DNA of 64,000 nucleotides, taken from Homalodisca vitripennis (Eukaryota > Arthropoda > Insecta > Hemiptera > Cicadellidae). The stretch's first letter is position 1. Every line of letters starts with the position of its first letter. The stretch spans positions 104,462,001-104,526,000 of the forward strand of contig NC_060214.1 in assembly GCF_021130785.1 (NCBI RefSeq), read 5' to 3'. The position numbers and the translations under genes are program-made. Under the pieces are notes generated by a model. The model searched no databases. It was not told the DNA's origin and saw only the letters and a program-made list of their open reading frames with translations. Positions 58,925 to 64,000 of this stretch are shown here, piece after piece.

Positions 58925-58943
58925 TTATTTAGGAAAATTTTAA

Positions 58944-59319
58944 AACGTGGAACGTAAAAACGTGAACGTAGAACGTAAAAACGTGAACGTGGAACGTAAA
59001 AACGTGAACGTGGAACGTAAAAACGTGAACGTGGAACGTAAAAACGTGAACGTGGAACGTAAAAACGTGAACGTGGAACGTAAAAACGTGAACGTGGAAC
59101 GTAAAAACGTGAACGTGGAACGTAAAAACGTGAACGTGGAACGTAAAACGTGAACGTGGAACGTAAAACGTGAACGAGAACGTGAACGAGAACGTGAACG
59201 AGAACGTGAACGTGAACGAGAACGTGAACGAGAACGTGAACGAGAACGTGAACGAGAACGTGAACGAGAACGTGAACACGAAACGTGAAAACGTGGAACG
59301 TAAAACGTGGAACGTGAAC
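58944..59319. repeat. GAACGT-based minisatellite, copy 2
   Basis: Same units as copy 1 but with more 21-bp units and slightly different 12-bp units. Total length is 51 bp greater. Confidence 0.9.
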
Positions 59320-59399
59320 AGATTTACCGTTTTTCTGTTATTTTCATAATGTAAATAAAAAGTAAAGATAATGTAAAAATAATTGTAACAAATATTTTA

Positions 59400-60086
59400 T
59401 CAAGTAGATTTGTCAGACCACTGAGCAGCATTTATGTTAGAAAATTTATTCAAATATTTTCCATTTTTAGGCTTCAAAGTTAGATTAATAGTTAAAAATC
59501 CATAGTCTTCTTTCCAAATTTTATCACATAATTCATTAAAGTGGTTAAAACTCATATCAGATCCCACATAATTGTTGTAAATTTTTCTCGAATAGTGATC
59601 ATCTTGCTTAAAAACACACAACATATTCAAATTATTTCTAATAACTTGTTTATCAACCTTTGAAAAGCATTGGGAAAGATAGATACAGGATATATTTTTG
59701 TGACGAGACATTACGAAATATTCCTTGATAACGTCTTGATTTTCTAAAATACAATCATCAAAAACGATTAAAGAATTCGGTTTACATTCGCTTAATGGAA
59801 CTATGTCCTCGGAAGCATTATAAAAATATGATATTTTCTTACTTAAGTTCTTCTCAATATTTTCAAATCTTTCTTGTAATTTTTTATATGCGTCTTGTTC
59901 CAAAGACTTGCTAAAGACGTATAAATTGGAATAAGGAATCAACCTATTGTAGATAAAATTCAATAATAAAGTTGTTTTTCCACATCCACTTGAACCAACA
60001 ATTAACAATCTGATTGGTTGATCTTTCTTTTTTTCTTCAAAAGTTTGAAGCTTTATTTGATCTTTTTGTTTTAAAAATTTCTCCCT
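59400..60086 (-). pseudogene. Packaging ATPase (A32/FtsK type), expected start codon reads AGG
   Basis: Walker A is VGSSGCGKTT and Walker B is SLIVFDDC, followed by a YLSQCF sensor-like strand. This is the arrangement of the viral genome-packaging ATPases of Polintons and nucleocytoplasmic DNA viruses. The frame is open for about 228 codons from 60086. At 60084-60086, where neighbours have the ATG of the shared motif, the codon is AGG (one base different), and no other ATG lies before the Walker A region. A TTG at 60008 is the only near-cognate candidate close to it and would remove the N-terminal segment. Expression is therefore doubtful. It is divergent from the penton-like gene at 60100. 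Confidence 0.85.
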
Positions 60087-60104
60087 TTAAATAGCGAAAA
60101 TGAA
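60081..60104. promoter_or_regulatory. Divergent promoter between ATPase and penton-like gene
   Basis: CTATTTAAAG toward the ATPase and CCCTTTAAATAGCGAAAATG toward the penton-like gene overlap in about 20 bp. Both carry the TTTAAA core of the element's start motif. Confidence 0.5.
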
Positions 60105-60837
60105 GCTGTTCAAGTTGACTTCAGAAAGCTCTCAATTATTTTTAAACTTGGAACATCCTATACACTTAGAGGAAGAATCAAATTATTTTATCGGTTTAAG
60201 CGGTTTTTATTCTGACAATTTTGTAATAAATATTAGTGAAAGTTCTCCTTATTGTATAGGATTTAGTGAGAAGAACATAACAAAATATTATGGTTTAAAC
60301 AAAGGATATTATACCTTCGATCAAATAAAAAATTCCCTTAAAAATTATCTAAAAACATTCAAACAATCAGATAAATCTTTAAACTTTGACGAAAACAAGT
60401 TTGAAATGCAAAAAAATTATCTCTCTAGTAAAATTCAAATAAAATCACCAGTAAGAATAATGTTTTCAGCAATTATTGTAGATTTATTAGGGTTTGTTCA
60501 AGAAACTATTGAGCCAAATCAGATATATTTAGGAAATAAAACGCCAAAATATAGACCTTTCGATGTAATTGAAGTGCACTGCAATCTCGTTGAACCTAGT
60601 TTTGAAAATCATACCGAACATTTACACAAAGAATCTGAAATTTTGTACACTTTTTTCCCAAATGTTGCCTATGGATCAAAAATCAGTGAAAAACCAAATG
60701 AAATCGATTATATTCCTATTAGAAAAAATATTACAAGAATTCAAAAAATCGTTCTGACTATTCAAGACTCTGAAGGAAATCTATTGAAAAATGAGAGTAA
60801 AACAACAATTTATTTAAGATTGCAAGTAACTAGTTAA
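60100..60837 (+). CDS. Penton-like minor capsid protein
   Basis: 245 residues, dominated by beta-type segments with no membrane span. The N-terminal LFKLTSESSQLFLNLEHPI, a FDQIKNSLKNYLK helix near residue 75, PVRIMFSAIIVDLLGF near 120, and the terminal KIVLTIQDSEGNLLKNESK strand pair are the pattern of the Polinton single-jelly-roll minor capsid (penton homologue). It would occupy the particle vertices beside the major capsid. The frame is intact. The start is the ATG 10 bp after TTTAAATAG. It is convergent in expression with nothing nearby and likely co-expressed with the BRO-N gene that follows after 16 bp. Confidence 0.8.
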   Translation: MKLFKLTSESSQLFLNLEHPIHLEEESNYFIGLSGFYSDNFVINISESSPYCIGFSEKNITKYYGLNKGYYTFDQIKNSLKNYLKTFKQSDKSLNFDENKFEMQKNYLSSKIQIKSPVRIMFSAIIVDLLGFVQETIEPNQIYLGNKTPKYRPFDVIEVHCNLVEPSFENHTEHLHKESEILYTFFPNVAYGSKISEKPNEIDYIPIRKNITRIQKIVLTIQDSEGNLLKNESKTTIYLRLQVTS

Positions 60838-60853
60838 ATTTCTTTCTATCTAA

Positions 60854-61261
60854 ATGGAGTCAGTTGTAGACCTACTCAATAATCAACTTACATTCAATAA
60901 TAAAGACATTGTAACGATTGTTGACGAAAATAATGAGATCTGGTTTAAGGCTAAAGATGTTGCAGAAGTATTAGAATATGAAAATACGAGACAAGCTATC
61001 ATAAATAATGTCGATAATGACGATAAAACAACTTTTGAATGTATAAATTACAGGAGTCTATCCCATAGACCCCGAGAAAATATTCAAAAACATACTATTT
61101 TCGTTAATGAATCTGGTTTATATTCTTTAATTTTGAGATCTAATAAGCCAGAATCGAAATTGTTTAAAAAGTGGGTTACAAAAGAAGTTTTGCCAAGTAT
61201 TAAATTACACGATGAAAATGTTAAACTCTCGATTTATTATATTTTGTTTGTAAATGTTTAG
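60854..61261 (+). CDS. BRO-N domain protein, short
   Basis: 135 residues with the BRO N-terminal fold: VDENNEIWFKAKDVAEVLEY near residue 25-45, a VDNDDKTTF block, and FVNESGLYSLILRSNKPES near 90, followed by FKKWVTKEVLPSIK. BRO proteins of baculoviruses and other insect DNA viruses bind DNA and may affect host chromatin. Here the usual C-terminal domain is absent. The last 18 residues are encoded on the opposite strand of the zinc-finger gene's 3' end (41-bp overlap) within a duplicated segment, so the natural C-terminus may have been altered. It starts at TTTCTATCTAAATGGAG, the shared motif. Confidence 0.85.
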   Translation: MESVVDLLNNQLTFNNKDIVTIVDENNEIWFKAKDVAEVLEYENTRQAIINNVDNDDKTTFECINYRSLSHRPRENIQKHTIFVNESGLYSLILRSNKPESKLFKKWVTKEVLPSIKLHDENVKLSIYYILFVNV

Positions 61262-61544
61262 CATAACTAGGTAACCATCGTAGAATTTTTTTTTCATATT
61301 CACAAGGCATTTCGTTTTTATAACTTTCGCTGAAAATTTTTTTAGCACAATCTTTGCAAAAAGCATCTTTTCTATCTTTACTATACTGCCAGTTATTAAA
61401 TTCAGAAATATTTTTAATTTCTTTACAAAAGTAACACTTTTTCTCTTCTAAAGTTAATTTGTTCATTTTATCATATAATTCCTTACAATAACAGTCTTTT
61501 CTATTCTCTTCTTGACACTTTGTACATTTCTTTTGAGACTCCAT
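61221..61544 (-). CDS. Zinc-finger protein, degenerate paralogue
   Basis: 107 residues, a tandem duplicate of the gene at 61578-61961. It keeps CYFCKEIKNISEFNN and FCKDCAKKIF but has lost most of the first Cys-rich unit by an internal deletion. In the C-terminal finger the second Cys is missing (CEYEKKILRW) and the last His is Asn (KYNKSRV). Two of three zinc sites are therefore impaired. The start motif (TTTTTTCTATATAAATGGAG) is intact. Its 3' end overlaps the BRO-N gene in antisense. Confidence 0.7.
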   Translation of the reverse strand: MESQKKCTKCQEENRKDCYCKELYDKMNKLTLEEKKCYFCKEIKNISEFNNWQYSKDRKDAFCKDCAKKIFSESYKNEMPCEYEKKILRWLPSYAKHLQTKYNKSRV

Positions 61545-61577
61545 TTATATAGAAAAAATTATTACACGATGAAAATG

Positions 61578-61961
61578 TTAAACTCTCGAATTATGATATT
61601 TGGTTTGTAAATGTTTAGCATAACTAGGTAACCATTGAAGAATTCTTCCACATTCACAATGAGTCTCTTTCTTTCGACTTTCTCGGAAAATTCTTCTAGC
61701 ACATTCCTTACAAAAAGCGTCCTTTCTATCTTTACTATAATGTCGATTATTAAATTCAGAAATATTCTTAATTTCTTTACAAATGTGACACTCTTTCTCT
61801 TCCAAAGTTAATTTTTCCATGTTATCGTACAATTCTTTATGATATTTATTATGACAATCTTTACAATAATGTCCAAATCCGTCTTTTTTAGTTCTATTTT
61901 TATAAAATTCTTCAAAACCTTTTATTTCCTTGCACATTGAACATTTCTTTTGGGCCTCCAT
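61578..61961 (-). CDS. Zinc-finger protein with three zinc-binding units
   Basis: 127 residues. Unit 1 is CSMCKEIKGFEEFY with a distal HYCKDC. Unit 2 is CHICKEIKNISEFNN with FCKEC. Unit 3 is CECGRILQWLPSYAKHLQTKYH, a C2H2-like finger. The first two are paired CxxC ribbons of the kind seen in HNH/VII-type nuclease N-termini and in many giant-virus proteins, but no catalytic HNH is present. Nucleic-acid binding is likely, the target unknown. It starts at TTTTTTCTATATAAATGGAG. The gap to the paralogue at 61544 contains a leftover copy of the BRO-N 3' end. Confidence 0.75.
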   Translation of the reverse strand: MEAQKKCSMCKEIKGFEEFYKNRTKKDGFGHYCKDCHNKYHKELYDNMEKLTLEEKECHICKEIKNISEFNNRHYSKDRKDAFCKECARRIFRESRKKETHCECGRILQWLPSYAKHLQTKYHNSRV

Positions 61962-62982
61962 TTATATAGAAAAAATCTTTGACTTTCTCAATTCATATTC
62001 ATAAAACTTTCCGGTTATTTCTTCATTATTTAAATCTTTTATACTATAAGTTACAGGATCTGTGTTATTAATTTGATTAATCACAAAGATTTCTCTTGAC
62101 CAGTTGTTCTTATATTTGTTCGAAAATGTTTGTTTTATACTAACAATTCTTACATGATCATTGACTTTAAATTTAGTTTTTGTGTGAATTTCTGGTGGAA
62201 TATACTTGAAAACGGTCTCTAATAACTCCTTTTCTGCATCTTTATCTACGTCTTTGGGCTTCATTTTGATTGTGCTGTGAACTGTATCGTTATAATTGTT
62301 TACGATTTTTTGAAGAATATCGATCCATTTAAAGTTTTTATTAATCTCAAAAATTACTTTCATTCTCTCATTTTGAGTTCTGTTATATCTCTCTACAATA
62401 CTTGATTTCTCTTCATTTTCAGTATGATAAATCTTAATGTTGTATTTTCTCAAAACATCGTTAAATTCTTTATTTTTAAACTCTAAACCCTTATCTGTAT
62501 GAAGAAGATTCGGAGGTTTATGCCCGATCTTTATAGCATCTTTTACTATATCTTCGAAAGCTTTTGAAACATCCTTGCCGTTTTTTCTTTTGATAGCTCT
62601 TGACCAAGCATATTTTGAGAAAGTATCAATAACATTTAACATAATACTTAAATCCATCATTTTGATCTGAATAGTTAGACATTATAACTAAATCTGCTGC
62701 CCATAAATCGTCAATTCCTAAAGTTATAATTTTTCTCTTTTTAAACTTTTTTCGTACTGGTGCATGAATTTCTCGAGCTTCAATCTCTATCTCATCTTTA
62801 GTCTTCAATTCTTGCTTAACAGGTTTTGGATTTGGATTCTTTATAAACTTACTCTTGTTTGTCTTACATTTTGAACATTTTGCAGCAATTCTATACAATC
62901 CATTTTGAGTTTGAACGATTTTTGAATCTATACTTTTCGTTTTTTTCTTGCATTTGTGGCAGTGAATCAAATCATCTTCCAT
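61962..62982 (-). pseudogene. Retrovirus-like integrase, split by a frameshift
   Basis: Two overlapping frames together form one integrase. The first (62626-62982) opens with a DUF5679-like zinc ribbon (HCHKCK and KCSKCK), a basic linker, HAPVRKKFKKRK, and the first catalytic Asp in DDLWAADLV. The second (61962-62660) holds LNVIDTFSKYAW, the second Asp in LHTDKGLEF, the Glu in SSIVERYNRTQ, and an SH3/chromo-like C-terminal domain (KVNDHVRIVS). The frame changes at about 62634-62652, between the first and second catalytic residues. No slippery heptamer is evident, so mutation or assembly error is likelier than programmed shifting. The start overlaps the polymerase stop codon. Confidence 0.88.
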
Positions 62983-64000
62983 TTACATGTCAAAGTTTCC
63001 AAGTTTATTTAACTCATCTAATATATTAGATTCCGCTTCATAGTCATTCGGTACTGTATCAATCTTATTTTCTAGGACAATTCTCTTATCATCTTTCGCT
63101 TCATAGCCGTATGGTACTGTATCGATCTTATTTTCTAGGACAATTCTCTTATCATCTTTAGCGTTCAGTGCTAACTTGTTTATAGTAACGGTGTACAACT
63201 CATGTTTATAGCTTTTGATTACTGTCATCTCCCTAAATTCTTCTTTATCTTCGAACAAACATCTCTTCAAGTTTTCGATATTTATTGTTTTATTTACAAC
63301 GCTTCTCTTAATTCCTTTACACCTAACTGGGTTTTTATCTAGATATTTGTACGAGTACATCTTAGACCTTAAACCACAAAATTCTTCTAAAACTTCGCTA
63401 TTTAACTCATCTTTGAATTTCCCTATTACCTTCTTATTTTTAGTAGTGAAACATTCGTGATCTTTTGGATAATCACTTGTATCAAAGTCATCTATATTTC
63501 CTTTAATAATTTTAAAAGGATCTCGTTTCAATTCTAGGAAATAACTGTCTGTATCCATGTAACACAGATTCAAATCTGGATCAAACTTCTTTAATTTGTT
63601 GTAATAAAACTCGTACATTAGCAATTTTGAGAGGTCGAGAACTGAAAATCCTATGTAAATCGGTTTGTTAAATTTAACCTTTTGTTTGTACATGTGACTC
63701 GCTATACAGTTGTCGTCAAAGATGTTAAAGCATTTGAAATTTGTTTTCTTAGCTTGTTTCATTGAAAATTCTTCATTTCCAAGCTTAATATCACATCTGT
63801 TTCTCACATTTTCCATAGATTTTCCAAAAACTGAGTTGTTCATCAGCTTATAAAAGTCCTTTTCAAAGTCGCTTGTAGCTTTGGTTCTCATGTTTGTGTT
63901 AAAATCAATGTATTCTTTCATAAAAGGCTTCTGATCGAATGCGATAACTCTATTCACATGTTTTAACACCATTCCTTGTTCCAGATAGAATTTCAAATTT
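62983..64000 (-). CDS. Protein-primed DNA polymerase B, C-terminal part
   Basis: Open to the window edge, so the N-terminal exonuclease and terminal-protein-priming parts are outside. Visible are motif B (KLMNNSVFGKSMENVR), motif C (CYMDTDSYF) with the two catalytic Asp, a GLRSKMYSYKY block and the terminal DDKR element. It replicates the element by protein priming. Near the C-terminus a 21-residue segment (AKDDKRIVLENKIDTVPYGY and one Glu) is repeated in tandem with two changes, a 63-bp duplication at about 63025-63150. The last codon ATG-TAA overlaps the next gene's start motif. Confidence 0.92.
   Translation of the reverse strand, partial: NLKFYLEQGMVLKHVNRVIAFDQKPFMKEYIDFNTNMRTKATSDFEKDFYKLMNNSVFGKSMENVRNRCDIKLGNEEFSMKQAKKTNFKCFNIFDDNCIASHMYKQKVKFNKPIYIGFSVLDLSKLLMYEFYYNKLKKFDPDLNLCYMDTDSYFLELKRDPFKIIKGNIDDFDTSDYPKDHECFTTKNKKVIGKFKDELNSEVLEEFCGLRSKMYSYKYLDKNPVRCKGIKRSVVNKTINIENLKRCLFEDKEEFREMTVIKSYKHELYTVTINKLALNAKDDKRIVLENKIDTVPYGYEAKDDKRIVLENKIDTVPNDYEAESNILDELNKLGNFDM

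Larger units (their letters stand above)
56096..59705. repeat. 1.78-kb internal tandem duplication of the Polinton
   Basis: Unit 1 runs from about 56096 to 57873, unit 2 from about 57873 to 59705. The offset is 1777 bp in the PLA2-like part and 1828 bp beyond the minisatellite, so the second minisatellite is 51 bp longer. The junction shares TTTTGTG between the PLA2-like sequence and the ATPase sequence, a 7-bp microhomology. Outside the minisatellite only a few differences were seen, so the event is recent. Confidence 0.92.
61204..61975. repeat. Older tandem duplication covering the zinc-finger gene
   Basis: ATTACACGATGAAAATGTTA occurs at 61204 (inside the BRO-N gene) and at 61561 (between the two zinc-finger genes). 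The following gene bodies and the preceding TATATAGAAAAAAT are homologous. The copies differ by many substitutions and an internal deletion, so this duplication predates the 1.78-kb one. Confidence 0.85.
49091..64000. mobile_element. Maverick/Polinton (endogenous adintovirus-like) element, right end outside window
   Basis: The hallmark set is present: protein-primed DNA polymerase B, retrovirus-like integrase, A32/FtsK-type ATPase, adenain-like protease, and jelly-roll major and minor capsid candidates. Accessory virion and zinc-finger genes sit among them, within at least 15 kb. Most genes are on the minus strand and most share a T-rich TAAATGG start motif. Terminal inverted repeats could not be identified: the right end is outside the window and the left end cannot be recognised alone, so the left limit given is simply the first gene. 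Breaks in integrase, ATPase start and protease start indicate a decayed copy. Confidence 0.93.

Noticed and set aside
58947..59153. Plus-strand frame of seven-residue Glu-Arg-Lys-Asn-Val repeats
   Set aside because: Again the minisatellite read on the other strand; no start motif or conserved sequence.
55831..61961. CRISPR-like arrays
   Set aside because: The repeats here are minisatellites or gene duplications, with no constant repeat and unique spacers.
62626..62660. Programmed frameshift in the integrase
   Set aside because: No slippery heptamer or downstream structure was seen, and other genes of the same element are also damaged.

Overview
The window is nuclear DNA of an arthropod, most likely an insect. 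It is strongly AT-rich, full of microsatellites and decayed transposons, has no operon structure, and the element families present (Maverick/Polinton, Penelope-like, Kolobok-like, DUF7869-type) are typical of insect genomes. The species cannot be named from the sequence.

Positions 1 to about 49,000 are gene-poor. They hold a frameshifted DUF7869-type transposase-like pseudogene (104-1816), a gag zinc-knuckle fragment (2614-2721), a 5S-rRNA-derived repeat (8207-8277), a LINE 3' fragment (8589-9252) and several minisatellites. A 2.6-kb DNA transposon (16222-18858) has TTAA target duplications and a Kolobok/Mutator-like transposase whose 5' part is out of frame. There are two Penelope-like remnants: an old one at 15210-15450 and a better kept one at 38873-39727 with a GIY-YIG end and 75-bp inverted repeats. 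A palindromic non-autonomous element lies at 39891-40722 and a tRNA-like sequence inside a short hairpin at 48730-48835. A few GC-richer islands may be short exons of a host gene with huge introns, but none can be assigned.

From about 49,000 to the right edge the window is one Maverick/Polinton (endogenous adintovirus-like) element of at least 15 kb that runs off the end. It carries protein-primed DNA polymerase B (partial), a retrovirus-like integrase, an A32/FtsK-type packaging ATPase, an adenain-like cysteine protease, a double-jelly-roll major capsid candidate, a penton-like minor capsid protein, a phospholipase A2-like virion protein, a fibre-like coiled-coil protein, a pVI/pX-like basic protein, a BRO-N protein, two tandem zinc-finger proteins, a tiny DUF5679-like zinc ribbon and several unknown genes. 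Most of its genes begin at a shared motif, a T-rich run followed by TAAATGG in which the ATG is the start codon.

The element looks recently decayed and rearranged. The integrase is split by a frameshift. The ATPase has AGG where the shared motif places ATG. The protease has no ATG upstream of its conserved N-terminal region and sits one frame away from the preceding gene across an A9 run. A 1.78-kb tandem duplication with a 7-bp microhomology junction has produced a second, truncated PLA2-like gene and an ATPase fragment, and a GAACGT-based minisatellite inside it has since changed length. An older tandem duplication copied the zinc-finger gene. A 228-codon ORF at 51027-51713 lacks the shared start motif and is a candidate accessory gene.
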